Origin: Candidatus Lernaella stagnicola
Lineage (GTDB): Bacteria > Lernaellota > Lernaellaia > Lernaellales > Lernaellaceae
Length of the DNA stretch: 64,000 nt
Direction of reading: 5' to 3'
NCBI GenBank assembly: GCA_030765525.1
Contig: JAVCCK010000046.1
Location: forward strand, 1-64,000
Shown here in pieces: positions 16,199 through 25,743 of the stretch; position 1 is the first letter of the stretch; every line of letters begins with the position of its first letter. A program made the translations under genes and the position numbers. The notes below the pieces were generated by a model, which saw nothing but the letters and a program-made list of their open reading frames with translations, was not told where the DNA came from and did no database searches.

Positions 16199-17018
16199 AA
16201 CTCTGCTTCGCCAAAACGCGTCCGGCCAGTTCCGCCGCCGTGGCGCCGTCACCATCGAGCATCATCACCACGATGATCCGCCTCGGCTTCTCCACCGGCG
16301 TCAAACCGACAAAAACCCCGACCTGCCGACCGCTCGGCCCGGCGCTCGTGCCGGTCTTGCCCGCCACCGAAAGCAGCGCCCGGCCCCGGCGCACGCCCGC
16401 CGCGGTTCCGGTCAAGCACGCTTCGGTCAGTCCGGCCCGCAAAGCCGCCGGGCCCGCGCCTTTTCGGCCGCGCAATTCCTTCCACAGCCAACGGTACGCC
16501 TGCGCCAGTTCCGCCGCGGTCGCCGCGATGCCCGGCTGCGCGCCCATCCAACCCTCGCAACCCATCGCGCGAAAATTCGCCGCGTCCGGCAGGTCGTGAA
16601 ATCCGGCCTCGCTAAGCAACCGGCGATAGCGGTCGGCGTCCACGTGCCGGCAAGCGTGCCGCGCATAGGTCGAGCAGGAGTGCGCCACCCCGCGCCGCAG
16701 GTCCGTCGCGCCATGCCCCGCCGCGAGCCAACACCGCGTTTCCGGCGGCGCAGCGATGGGTCGGGACGGGCAAAGGACGGTCTGCCGGGCGTTCAAACCG
16801 CCTTGCAGAGCCGCCAACAACAAGAAGGGTTTTAGTGTCGAGCCGGGGCCGACTCGCGCCAATGCGGCCTGATCCGCCGGGGAGCCCGCGTGCTCGGTTC
16901 GCAGCAGCAAGCCGCTTTCGGCGTCGAACAACCACACCGCCTGCGCCGGGCCTGCCGCCGCCGCCATACTCGGCAGCAGCCACAGGAGCAACACCGGGAT
17001 CAATCGTCTCAACGCCAA
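16185..17018 (-). CDS. Small secreted penicillin-binding transpeptidase-like protein
   Basis: A 277-residue protein: a Sec signal peptide (residues 1-27, 'PVLLLWLLPSMAAAA') and one transpeptidase domain. Active-site motifs: SxxK as STLK (Ser60-Lys63), a second motif SCS at 114-116 in place of the usual SxN, and KTGTS at about 222. Such domains bind penicillin and cross-link peptidoglycan or act as DD-peptidases. This one is short and lacks a glycosyltransferase or PASTA domain. Start is TTG 17018 with AGGAG 5 bases before it, inside the end of the upstream gene (10-base overlap), so translation is coupled. It is the last gene of the five-gene operon beginning at 29993. The Ser in place of Asn in motif two is a deviation worth testing. 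Confidence 0.82.
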   Translation of the reverse strand: MALRRLIPVLLLWLLPSMAAAAGPAQAVWLFDAESGLLLRTEHAGSPADQAALARVGPGSTLKPFLLLAALQGGLNARQTVLCPSRPIAAPPETRCWLAAGHGATDLRRGVAHSCSTYARHACRHVDADRYRRLLSEAGFHDLPDAANFRAMGCEGWMGAQPGIAATAAELAQAYRWLWKELRGRKGAGPAALRAGLTEACLTGTAAGVRRGRALLSVAGKTGTSAGPSGRQVGVFVGLTPVEKPRRIIVVMMLDGDGATAAELAGRVLAKQSFTAP

Positions 17019-18487
17019 TGGGTCTCCTGCATCAAACCGCCCGCGAAGGGTGTGGTCTCGGTGGTGAACTCCGAGAATTCGGCCGCCGCGCGCAGTAGAT
17101 CCGGCAGGATCTCCGTGAGAAACTCCGCGCCGTACACGACGCGCAGTTGATCGGCTTGGGTGAGAAACGTCACCAACTGCCGCGCCGCCGCCTTGTCGAC
17201 GCGCGATACGCGAATGTGCCGGTTTTCTTTGGTCCTAAGTTTGCCGGTGACCTCCTCCAAGTACGCGGCGTCGTTGGCCAGAACCAAGTGCGGACCCAAC
17301 CGCTGCGCCGCCAGGCCCGCCAGCCCGGGTACTACGTCGAGCACCGCACCGGTTGGCGTCTCCCGCACCTGCAGGCGAGCGACCAGCGCCGGATGCTCCT
17401 TGCGCACTTGCTCGGCCACGGCCGACAACGCCGCCGCGGGTGACACATCGCACTCCACGACCGCCGCCCGGTGCACGTCCGTCAGACCCGTATTCGGGTC
17501 GGCGTAGGGCTCAACGATCAGCAGCCGCGACCGCGTTTGTTGATCCCAATCCAGGTCGACTTCAGACCAGCCGAAATGCGCCGCGAGATCGACGCTCGTC
17601 CTCTCGCCGCCGGCCGCGTACTCCTGCATGCCCGCGCCCGTGTATCGGATTCGCGTCTTTGGGGCGTCCATCGTCGGGCCAAGCAGCACCCGGCGTTCGG
17701 TGACGGCATCGCTTTCGCACCAAAAGCCGGCGCCCGCCGCGCGCGTGCCCTCAAAGGCGCGCCAATTGCGCCACACCCAGTAGTTGCGGAAATAGCGGTC
17801 CTTCACCAAACGTTTCAAGTCGACGAACAGGCGGGCATCGGCCCCGCCGAACTCGTCTTGCTTCACAATCGCCCGCCAATCGGCCTCGTCCACCAAGCGC
17901 GGTTGCTTGGCGTCGGCGTCGCGCGCCAGCAGTGCGCCTTCGATCAATTCAGGCACCGAGGAGACAAGGAGCAAATCGCCTTCCTGATAAAAGACGAATG
18001 AGAAGCCCGCGTCGTAGTCGATTTTCGCGCGGTAGGTATGTCCCGCGTAGACGCGCTCGGTGAAATCGGCGCGCTTTTTAACGAACGACAACTCCGCCTG
18101 CGCGGCCGGGCTCATGCGGGCCAGAATCAAAAACTCGAGCTCGCCGATGTCGTACAGCGCCAGGACCGTTTCCGAACGGGCGTGTTTGACCAGCGTCTCG
18201 AAGGTCAAATCCATCCCGGCCAGCGTGCTGAGATTCTTGGCGCGGGCCGCGAGTTTCAGGGCCAGCTTCGAGTCGGCGTAGGCGTCGCGGGCCTTGCTTT
18301 TCAAGTAGGTTTGCGCCGCCGGCAATGTCTTCAATTTGTCGACCAAACGGCCCAGGTCTTTCGCATGCACCGCAATCAGAGGCCGGTCGGGCACCTGCGC
18401 CAGCAGCGATTCGGCCGCGGCGGCGCTCGCAACCCAGGCCCAAGCACCGACCATCACCATCACCAGCAACGTCGCTTTTCGCATCAT
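17009..18487 (-). CDS. Secreted DUF3352-like protein
   Basis: A 492-residue protein with a signal peptide ('ATLLVMVMVGAWAWVASAAAA') and a mature domain resembling DUF3352: it opens 'LLAQVPDRPLIAVHAKDLGRLVDKLKTLP' and has repeated beta-strand/helix units typical of that family, whose function is unknown. Residues from about 395 ('TPTGAVLDVVPGLAGLAAQRLGP...') form a second copy of the fold. Two ATGs, 18487 and 18484, compete; AGGAG fits the second slightly better. It lies 8 bases after the giant repeat gene and overlaps the transpeptidase gene, so it is part of the same operon and probably acts in the periplasm. DUF3352 is my best match and needs an HMM search. Confidence 0.7.
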   Translation of the reverse strand: MMRKATLLVMVMVGAWAWVASAAAAESLLAQVPDRPLIAVHAKDLGRLVDKLKTLPAAQTYLKSKARDAYADSKLALKLAARAKNLSTLAGMDLTFETLVKHARSETVLALYDIGELEFLILARMSPAAQAELSFVKKRADFTERVYAGHTYRAKIDYDAGFSFVFYQEGDLLLVSSVPELIEGALLARDADAKQPRLVDEADWRAIVKQDEFGGADARLFVDLKRLVKDRYFRNYWVWRNWRAFEGTRAAGAGFWCESDAVTERRVLLGPTMDAPKTRIRYTGAGMQEYAAGGERTSVDLAAHFGWSEVDLDWDQQTRSRLLIVEPYADPNTGLTDVHRAAVVECDVSPAAALSAVAEQVRKEHPALVARLQVRETPTGAVLDVVPGLAGLAAQRLGPHLVLANDAAYLEEVTGKLRTKENRHIRVSRVDKAAARQLVTFLTQADQLRVVYGAEFLTEILPDLLRAAAEFSEFTTETTPFAGGLMQETHWR

Positions 18488-18495
18488 CGGTCTCC

Positions 18496-21400
18496 TCACT
18501 GTGCCTTCTCCAGACTGGGGACGAACACCGTGGGCCGCGCCGCGAGTTGTTCGTTCCATTCGTCTCTCAATTTCTCGGCGCGCCGGCGCAGGCTTCGCGA
18601 CGCTTTATCGCCGCGCAGGTCGCGGGCCGTTTCCGCCACGAGTGTCGCCACGCCCAACAAACCGATACGGCTCGCCGCTTCGGCAATGCTCAGCGCCAAC
18701 GCTTCGCGCTCCTGTTCCGGCACCTTCTTGAGCCATTGGGTGAAGCGGCGGCTTTCGAAAGGATTGCCTGCCAGGCCGTCGGCATAACCCGCCGGGTTGA
18801 TCGGCATGCCCTGACGATGCAGCCGCAGCAACCCGCCGAAAGGTTCGTCAGCCAATTGCAACCAGGCCAGCCGGCGCGCCGCGCGCGAGTCGTCCGGGTT
18901 CAAATGCAGGGTGCGGCCCCACGCGATTCGCTCGGCCTTGGTGTTCGCGGCCAACCGCTCCGCCGCCGCGCGTAACGACCACACGAGGCGCGGGTACCGG
19001 AGCGGGGGTCCCAGATTCGTCAACGCCGCGCGGGCCTCTTCGGCATTCTCCTCGTGCACGAACCAGTACGCCAGCGTGAGTTCCCGTAGCGGCGCGGGCA
19101 GCATTTCGGCCGCCGCCTGCCAATCGCCGCCGCGACCGCGGGGCACGGCCGCAACCATGTCGCTAAGTAGTTTGCCCAGCTCTTTTTGGCCGAATACGCG
19201 TTGCTGCCACGCATCGGAAAGCACCTGCGCCGCGCGCTTTTCCCGACCCAGTATCACAAATACGACGGCCACCTCGCGGTTGGTTTCGACGGAGCGTGGC
19301 GCGAGATCAACGGCCTTGTTCGCCAGCCGTTTCGCGGCGTCGGTCGCGGCGTTATCGGCCATGGCGCGGGCCAGGTAAGAAAGGAGAATCGCATCTTCCC
19401 CGGCATTGTTTTCCAGCGCCGTGGCCAGTTGCATGGCGTCGGCCTCGCGATCTTGGCGCAGCAGCGCTTCCATAATCAGCAAGGCCGTCATGTTTTCACG
19501 GCGGCGATCCTCCCGCGTCTGGATGTACCAGTCGATGTCGCGCCGCACGTCTTCGCTGTCGTGATCGTAGTAGGCGATCCACACCCGATCCGCCGTATCC
19601 CGCTGCCCGGCGTCGGCGAAGATCTTCGCCATGCGCCCGGCGAAACGATAGTCGCCGGTTTTGCCCGCCCAAGCCCTTGCGGTTTTCCCGGCCGCGTTCA
19701 CGCCCTCGGCCAGCAGCAGGTAACGCAAGCGCTGCAAGCGAATCGATTGGTCTTCGTATTCCTCGGGCGCGATTTTTTTGAGCAGGGCGAGAGCCCCGGC
19801 GCACAGCGGCTCCTGTTCGGCACCCAGGCCGTGCACCAGCGCCGCGCGCGCCAGCGATGTTTTCGCGTAGGTGGTGGCACGCGGATCATCGGCGATCCGC
19901 TCCACCGACACCGCCCAGAGCCACAGCGTCAGGTTGTCCGGCAATTTCTTGCCTTCGGCCAGTGCGCGCAAATCCTGCGTGTCGAAATGGGGCGTCGCCA
20001 GCAGGCCGGTAACCTCGTCCGTCGCTCGCTTGGCGCCAAAATGCTCCGTCACGAAACGGGACAGCGCAATCACGGCCCCACGACGATCGTACGCGCCCAA
20101 TCGCGGGAGGCGGTCGGCCAACTCGTCACTCCAACGCTTCATGCCCTCTTTGGCGTATCCGATTTCGGCCATCAGTTTCGCGTACTCGGTGACCCGATGA
20201 AGCGTGATCCGGCCCTCGAGGAGCTTGTCGTACTCCCGCGCCGCGTCGCGCTTTTTGCCTTGCGCCTTGAAGTGATCGGCGCGCGCCAATATCAGCGTTT
20301 CGGTGCGGCCGAACTGACCCGCCCGATCCAGGAACTCCGCCGCGTCCTTGTGTTGACCGGCTTCGTCCAGCGCCCGGACCACGTCCAAATACGCCTTCTG
20401 AGTGATCGGCCACCGCTCGGGTCGGGCGTAGAGCATATCGAGCGCTTGCTCGTCGTCCTGCAGCGCCAGCCAGGCGCCGTAGCGGTGCGCGTAATGAGTC
20501 CAGAGGCGACCGGCCCAGTGTTGACCTTCCTCTTCGTCGGCCCAACGCCCGATCGCCAAGGGCAGGCCGAGCATCTCTTGGTAACCCGCGCGAGTTTCGG
20601 CAACGAACTTCTCGTCGTGCTGGTACAGCAGCGTTTTGACCGCCAGTTTCCACAGCGAGTCGTTGTTTTTGTATCTCGCGTCGATGACCTGCACGGCGCG
20701 CGCGGTTTCGTGCTGCCTGGCCAACCAGGTCAACAACGGGCCGGAATGCTTATACGGCTTGGCGCAAAGCTCATCGAGTTCCGCCGGGGACAAAAGCGAA
20801 AAGTACCGCGCCTCGTATCCTTGCGGATTGCGCAGGCAATCGTTCTCGCGGTCAAAGGCCATCATTTGCCGCAACGCGGTCCGTTCGATTTCCCTAAATC
20901 CAAGCGCCCGCGCCATGTTCGCCTTGAGCTGCGCCACGTTCCGATGTCCGTACCGATTGAATTTGGGCAAACCGTCGATTTCGGCCAGCAGTTCATCAAA
21001 GGGCTCGGTAGCCATGCGCTTGGGCAGCAGAGCCATCACGCTGTTGCTTCGACTCGTGGCGCGTTCGTCCATTTCCGGCAGGCGTTCGCCGCGCAGGCGT
21101 GACGCCAAATCGGGCAGACCGGCCGTGGTGGCTGCTGTAATGGCCCGCCCGTAGGCTCGGTCGCGCCGTCTTTCGTTCGCATCTTCGATTTCCGCCCGAA
21201 CCAACCGGTCGAAAGATGCGCCGGCTGCGTCGCGCTCGGCAGCCGTGGCGTACTCGCCCAGCCACGTGGCGAGGAAAGCCCGCGTCAAGCCGTGCAACTG
21301 GTTGAGCGTCTGCCGGATACGTTTGCGACCGATCGGATGAGCCACGGCCGACGCCGCCTCGAAGTGACCTCTGGTCTGCTCCAAGGCTTGCAACGCTCGT

Positions 21401-24400
21401 TGGACGCCGGTGGTCTGCATTTCGCTGCGCAGCCACAGTTCGTAGAAATCAGTGCCCGTCGACCGCTTTTCCGGCTGATCCAAAATCGCCGCCATGGCCT
21501 CGCCCGCGTAACGCCGCGCGGCCACGGCGCGCCCGAAACGGTCGGCCAAAAAGGCGGCTTTCACTTGCCGCATGTGGTCGATATCTTCGGCCCCGAGCAC
21601 TTCGTCCAGCCACGCCTCGGCTTCCGCCGGCCGCTTGGCGACATACAGCACCTCGGCGATGCGCATTTGATAGTCGTCGCCGGTCAGGCGGCGGCCGTCG
21701 AGCGTTTTGTAGACCTCGACCGCGCCGTCGAAGTTGCCGGCCTTGATCAGCACGAGCGCGCGTCGTTCCAGCAGATCGATACGCTGCGGCTCGTTGATAA
21801 CGGCCTTGCCCAGCAGCATGGCCGCGTCGGCGTACCGGCCTTCGGCCTCGTAAATTTGCGCGGTCACGTATTGCCAGCGGAAATCACGATGCGCGCGCTT
21901 GCTTTCCCGCTCGTAGTAGGCCAGCAGCGGGGCGACCTGATCGTAGCGCTGCGCGTAGGCGATGGCGCTTTCCACAACCTCGGTGTCCGGCGATTTCAGG
22001 TTGACGATCTTGATGTGATGCTCGATCGCCTCGCGCCGGCGACCCATCTCCGTGAGCGCCGCGATCAGTTGGGTGCGCATCGCGGTTTCCCGGTTCTGCC
22101 GGTTGCGGCGGCTCCAGTTCGAGCGCTGCAAGGTCTGCAGGATGTCCTCGTAGAACGCCACCAAGCCTTCCCGGTCTTGCCGAGCAGCGTAGGCGGCGGC
22201 GATCGCCTCGTTGATCGAATCGTCGAGGGGCTCTTTTTCGTGCAGCTTTAGCAGCGCCGCCAGCGCTCGATCGGCCTGGCCGTGTTCGCGGGCGCGGGCG
22301 GCATAGGTGATCCAGGCGGCGGTGTGCGAGCCGTCGTCGCGTTCGGCGATGCGGCGGTAGAATTCCAGGGCGCGGTCTTGCCGTTTGGTACGCCAGAAGT
22401 ACTCCGCCGCGAAGCGCTGTTTACCGGTCTTCTCCGAAGGCGTTTCGGCCCGCGACAGCAGTTCATTGACGATCTTGTCCGCTTTCGCCAAGTGACCGCG
22501 ACCCTCGTAGTAACCGGCCGCGCGACGCAGCATGCCGGGGTCTCGTTCGCTGATTTTCAGTAGGCGCCGCAGGCAGGTTTCGCCCCCCCGGTGATCGCCG
22601 TACTGGGCAAAAAATTTGTAAGCGCCCTCGGCAAAGACAGTTTTCTCATACAGCGGCAGCAGATTGTACGCCGCACGCTTCGCCTTGGCGATTTCCCCGC
22701 GGCGGCGCAGGTAGTTGACGTATTGCAGGCCTTCGCTGTCGCGTCGACCCTCGCGCCGCAGTCGCCGCCAGAAGGCCGCTTCGACCTTGGCCGCGGTGGT
22801 CTTCTTCTTGCGCACGACATAGTCCAGCCGGCGCTGCACTTCGGCGTACGCGGGCATCCAGCGGTCCACGCCCAACATCACTTTGACCAACTCCGCGACC
22901 GCGTCGTCGACCCGGCCCTCGTCTTCCAACAAGTAGGCCATTTCCTTGGCGTAGAGATCCGGCTCCGATAGCCGCGTGCGCGCGTTTTGCAGCGTGTGCT
23001 TGGCTTGCTCGGCCAGGTAGTAATCCCAGTACAGTGTCGCCACTTCCAGCCAGCGCGATTCCTCGCCGGGGGCCATGGCGATGATGCTCTCCCAAACCGT
23101 TGCCGCCTCCCGCGGCCGACCCGCTTCGACCCACGCCTCGCCCTGCAACGTCGGCAGTTCGGTGTTCAGCGGTCGCCGGGCGGCCAGGGCGCCGTAATGT
23201 TCCGCTGCGGCTTGATACAGTTGCGCGTCGCGCACGTAATAGCTGTTACCGAGGCTGCGCGAGACCGTGGCCAGCGCTTGCGTCACCGCCGGGTGGCGCG
23301 GCCAATGACGGGCCAGCATGTCATAGCCCTGCCGCGCCGCTTCCGGGCGGGCCAGGTGCTGCTGGGCGCGCGTCCATAGATACACTTCGACGGGCTGCAA
23401 CTGGCTTTGCTGTTCCATTTTGGCGATGGCGCCGCGCAGCATGTCGTGTTGGCCGAGGCGGGCCAGCAACCGCGGCGGCACGGTGTCGTCGAGCGCCGCG
23501 ATTCGCAGGGCCAGGTCGAGGAACTTGACTTGGAATTCCTGACGCGGGTTTCGGTGGCTCCAGCCTTTGTAGTCGTAGAAATCCAGCAGGCGCTTGTTGA
23601 GCGAAATATTGGCCGGGAAGCGCTCGACGGCAATCAGGTAGATCTTTTCGAAAAACCAGTCCTGCGCGTCGCGTTTGGAGCGGTACTGCACGTGGTCGTT
23701 CAGAAAACGGCCCAGGTCTCCTTCGCCCATGGCACGGGCCATCTCGTCCACCAAGGTTTCGAAATCGGCTTGCCGATGGCGGCGCAACAGCCACCGGGCG
23801 AACTTGTCCGACCAGGTGCGCTGGTCGAAACGCTTGATGCCCAGCCGGTAGGCGCGCTCGACATCCTCGAACATCTTGTAACGCTCGGCGAACGAAAGCA
23901 GGTCGCGCATCGCGTTTTCATCGTCCGGGAAACGCTCGACACGATCCCACTTGAGCGCTACGACAGCCGCATAACGCTTCTCGGCCACGAGACGGTTTTC
24001 CAGCCGTTCTTGGGCAGCGTCGGCCGCTTCGTGTTGTTCAAGTTTGCGCCCGTGCTCCACCGCCCTCTGCAGGGCCGCGATTTCCCCCTCGACATCCTTG
24101 CGCAGCCGCGCCGCGTCGGCATGCCAGACCAACACCTCGGTTGCGTCGAGTTGGTCGGGGCCGAACCGATCGAAGGTTTGCGCGGCCCATTGATCCATGC
24201 GGTCGGGTTGCTTGGTGCACGAGAGCATCGAGATGATAAAAGACGCCGCCGCGAAACCGGTTTGCGGATCTTGGGTCTTGAGCCATGCCCGCCGCGCCAG
24301 TTGCGTCGCGCGCGCACTCGCCACGAACCGAGCGCCCACCTTCGGCAGGTCGCGCATCCCTTCGGGCGCGTTCATCCGATTCGTGCCCAGCGACAGCAGG

Positions 24401-25743
24401 CCGCCGACCACGCCGGGGCCGGTATCGGTGTAATTCGGTCGAAGCGCCGTCGCCGGGGACGCCGCCAAGGGCCAGGCCACCGCGCCTTGGTCGTTGATCC
24501 ATTGCGCCGCCTGCAGCCACAATTTCGGGTTCTCTTCACCGCCCAGCACGGCCGCGTCGAGATACAACCCCGCGCTCTCGACCGAACCGCCGACCCGCCC
24601 GGCCACCTTGGCCAGCGCCAGCAATTCCTCGACCTGCGCGCGCGCGGCAATCTGCGGCGCATAGCGGTCATACACCGCCTTGGCCTCTTTGTGCTCCACC
24701 AAGTTCACCAGCACATACAAATCGCTGACCGTGGGATTGTCGGCCAACGCGCCCCGCACCTGCTCCAACCGCGCATCGAGCCGTTTGGTTTTGCGCAATA
24801 GTTCGGCGTACAGCGAAAACCGCAGATCCTCCGCCGGGTCCAGATCCTGCTCCAACTTCGTGGTCACCTCGTCCAAGCGACCGCGATTTTCGTAACACCC
24901 GGCGATCATTTCCCATAGTCCGACACTCGGCCCGTAGCGGGCCAGCCGCGGCTCGACCAGCGCGACGACGTCGTCGCAGCGGCCGGCGTCCTTAAGTTCC
25001 CGCGACCAACTAAGAATCAACATCTCACTCTTGGGAAAGGCATCGATCAACTTGACGCGAAACGCCTCGTTGTCGGTCTCGGGCAACAACGCGCGACGCG
25101 TCATCGACCGCCGCTGCTCCAGCAAGCCCTCGGCCCGCTGAATCATTTTCACGCGTGCCTTTTTGTCGGTGAGGCTCGGCCCCTCCGCGAAAATCACGTC
25201 CATGTACTCGTCCAAAGCCGCCAGCCATTCGCCGACCAAGTTCTGTTCGCTCAGCAGATCCAGCAGAACACGCCGCGTCTCGTCATCGTCCGGCGCCGCG
25301 TCCACCATCGCGCGCCGCACGGCGACGGCCTGTTCGACGTTTCCCAAATCCAGGTACGCGCCCACGAGCGCGGCGGCTTCAACGGCCGTCCAGGCGTTGC
25401 GGCCCGATAGGTCGTTCACGATGCGTTGCGGCGGCCGCGGGGCCAGGGCGTCGGCCCCGAGCAGGCTCTGCTTCTCCACGGTCGGGGTGATGGCCGGGAA
25501 ATCGCCGTCGGCCAACGTGAACGGCGGCGCGCCCAGGTCGCCGATGGGCCGCAACTGATTCTGCGACAACTTCACGATTTCCGGGAACGACGCGATGCGC
25601 TCCTGGCTGCCCGGCAATCCCGCCAGGGCCCAAGAGGCCGTGCGCCCGTCGCGGACCGACCACAACAACACGCCTAACATCGTCGCCAACACGACGGATG
25701 CCGCCACGATCCATCCACCGGTTCGGGTCCTGCGCTTATTCAT
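18496..25743 (-). CDS. Giant (2415 aa) membrane-anchored TPR-like repeat protein
   Basis: One uninterrupted frame of 2415 codons. Residues 10-29 form a transmembrane/uncleaved signal anchor with a basic N-terminus (MNKRRTRTGG), so the rest lies outside the inner membrane. The remainder is almost wholly helical, Ala/Leu/Arg/Glu-rich, with repeated helix pairs of about 34 residues matching tetratricopeptide-type spacing (e.g. 'AAAYAARQDREGLVAFYEDIL', 'EARALTNLGPP', 'DRALAALLKLHEKEP'). TPR solenoids scaffold protein complexes; no enzyme domain was found. ATG 25743 overlaps the VIT/VWA stop by 8 bases and is preceded by GGAGGTGATC, a full match to the 16S 3' end, so it is strongly expressed. It is the central gene of the operon and among the largest proteins of any bacterial envelope cluster of this kind. 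Confidence 0.88.
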   Translation of the reverse strand: MNKRRTRTGGWIVAASVVLATMLGVLLWSVRDGRTASWALAGLPGSQERIASFPEIVKLSQNQLRPIGDLGAPPFTLADGDFPAITPTVEKQSLLGADALAPRPPQRIVNDLSGRNAWTAVEAAALVGAYLDLGNVEQAVAVRRAMVDAAPDDDETRRVLLDLLSEQNLVGEWLAALDEYMDVIFAEGPSLTDKKARVKMIQRAEGLLEQRRSMTRRALLPETDNEAFRVKLIDAFPKSEMLILSWSRELKDAGRCDDVVALVEPRLARYGPSVGLWEMIAGCYENRGRLDEVTTKLEQDLDPAEDLRFSLYAELLRKTKRLDARLEQVRGALADNPTVSDLYVLVNLVEHKEAKAVYDRYAPQIAARAQVEELLALAKVAGRVGGSVESAGLYLDAAVLGGEENPKLWLQAAQWINDQGAVAWPLAASPATALRPNYTDTGPGVVGGLLSLGTNRMNAPEGMRDLPKVGARFVASARATQLARRAWLKTQDPQTGFAAASFIISMLSCTKQPDRMDQWAAQTFDRFGPDQLDATEVLVWHADAARLRKDVEGEIAALQRAVEHGRKLEQHEAADAAQERLENRLVAEKRYAAVVALKWDRVERFPDDENAMRDLLSFAERYKMFEDVERAYRLGIKRFDQRTWSDKFARWLLRRHRQADFETLVDEMARAMGEGDLGRFLNDHVQYRSKRDAQDWFFEKIYLIAVERFPANISLNKRLLDFYDYKGWSHRNPRQEFQVKFLDLALRIAALDDTVPPRLLARLGQHDMLRGAIAKMEQQSQLQPVEVYLWTRAQQHLARPEAARQGYDMLARHWPRHPAVTQALATVSRSLGNSYYVRDAQLYQAAAEHYGALAARRPLNTELPTLQGEAWVEAGRPREAATVWESIIAMAPGEESRWLEVATLYWDYYLAEQAKHTLQNARTRLSEPDLYAKEMAYLLEDEGRVDDAVAELVKVMLGVDRWMPAYAEVQRRLDYVVRKKKTTAAKVEAAFWRRLRREGRRDSEGLQYVNYLRRRGEIAKAKRAAYNLLPLYEKTVFAEGAYKFFAQYGDHRGGETCLRRLLKISERDPGMLRRAAGYYEGRGHLAKADKIVNELLSRAETPSEKTGKQRFAAEYFWRTKRQDRALEFYRRIAERDDGSHTAAWITYAARAREHGQADRALAALLKLHEKEPLDDSINEAIAAAYAARQDREGLVAFYEDILQTLQRSNWSRRNRQNRETAMRTQLIAALTEMGRRREAIEHHIKIVNLKSPDTEVVESAIAYAQRYDQVAPLLAYYERESKRAHRDFRWQYVTAQIYEAEGRYADAAMLLGKAVINEPQRIDLLERRALVLIKAGNFDGAVEVYKTLDGRRLTGDDYQMRIAEVLYVAKRPAEAEAWLDEVLGAEDIDHMRQVKAAFLADRFGRAVAARRYAGEAMAAILDQPEKRSTGTDFYELWLRSEMQTTGVQRALQALEQTRGHFEAASAVAHPIGRKRIRQTLNQLHGLTRAFLATWLGEYATAAERDAAGASFDRLVRAEIEDANERRRDRAYGRAITAATTAGLPDLASRLRGERLPEMDERATSRSNSVMALLPKRMATEPFDELLAEIDGLPKFNRYGHRNVAQLKANMARALGFREIERTALRQMMAFDRENDCLRNPQGYEARYFSLLSPAELDELCAKPYKHSGPLLTWLARQHETARAVQVIDARYKNNDSLWKLAVKTLLYQHDEKFVAETRAGYQEMLGLPLAIGRWADEEEGQHWAGRLWTHYAHRYGAWLALQDDEQALDMLYARPERWPITQKAYLDVVRALDEAGQHKDAAEFLDRAGQFGRTETLILARADHFKAQGKKRDAAREYDKLLEGRITLHRVTEYAKLMAEIGYAKEGMKRWSDELADRLPRLGAYDRRGAVIALSRFVTEHFGAKRATDEVTGLLATPHFDTQDLRALAEGKKLPDNLTLWLWAVSVERIADDPRATTYAKTSLARAALVHGLGAEQEPLCAGALALLKKIAPEEYEDQSIRLQRLRYLLLAEGVNAAGKTARAWAGKTGDYRFAGRMAKIFADAGQRDTADRVWIAYYDHDSEDVRRDIDWYIQTREDRRRENMTALLIMEALLRQDREADAMQLATALENNAGEDAILLSYLARAMADNAATDAAKRLANKAVDLAPRSVETNREVAVVFVILGREKRAAQVLSDAWQQRVFGQKELGKLLSDMVAAVPRGRGGDWQAAAEMLPAPLRELTLAYWFVHEENAEEARAALTNLGPPLRYPRLVWSLRAAAERLAANTKAERIAWGRTLHLNPDDSRAARRLAWLQLADEPFGGLLRLHRQGMPINPAGYADGLAGNPFESRRFTQWLKKVPEQEREALALSIAEAASRIGLLGVATLVAETARDLRGDKASRSLRRRAEKLRDEWNEQLAARPTVFVPSLEKAQ

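Noticed and set aside
19186-21102. A 638-codon plus-strand frame across the giant repeat gene
   Set aside because: Antisense shadow of the 2415-codon gene; rich in Arg/Gln/His and with no recognisable fold.
23407-24801. A 464-codon plus-strand frame inside the giant repeat gene
   Set aside because: Same reason: antisense shadow in GC-rich DNA.
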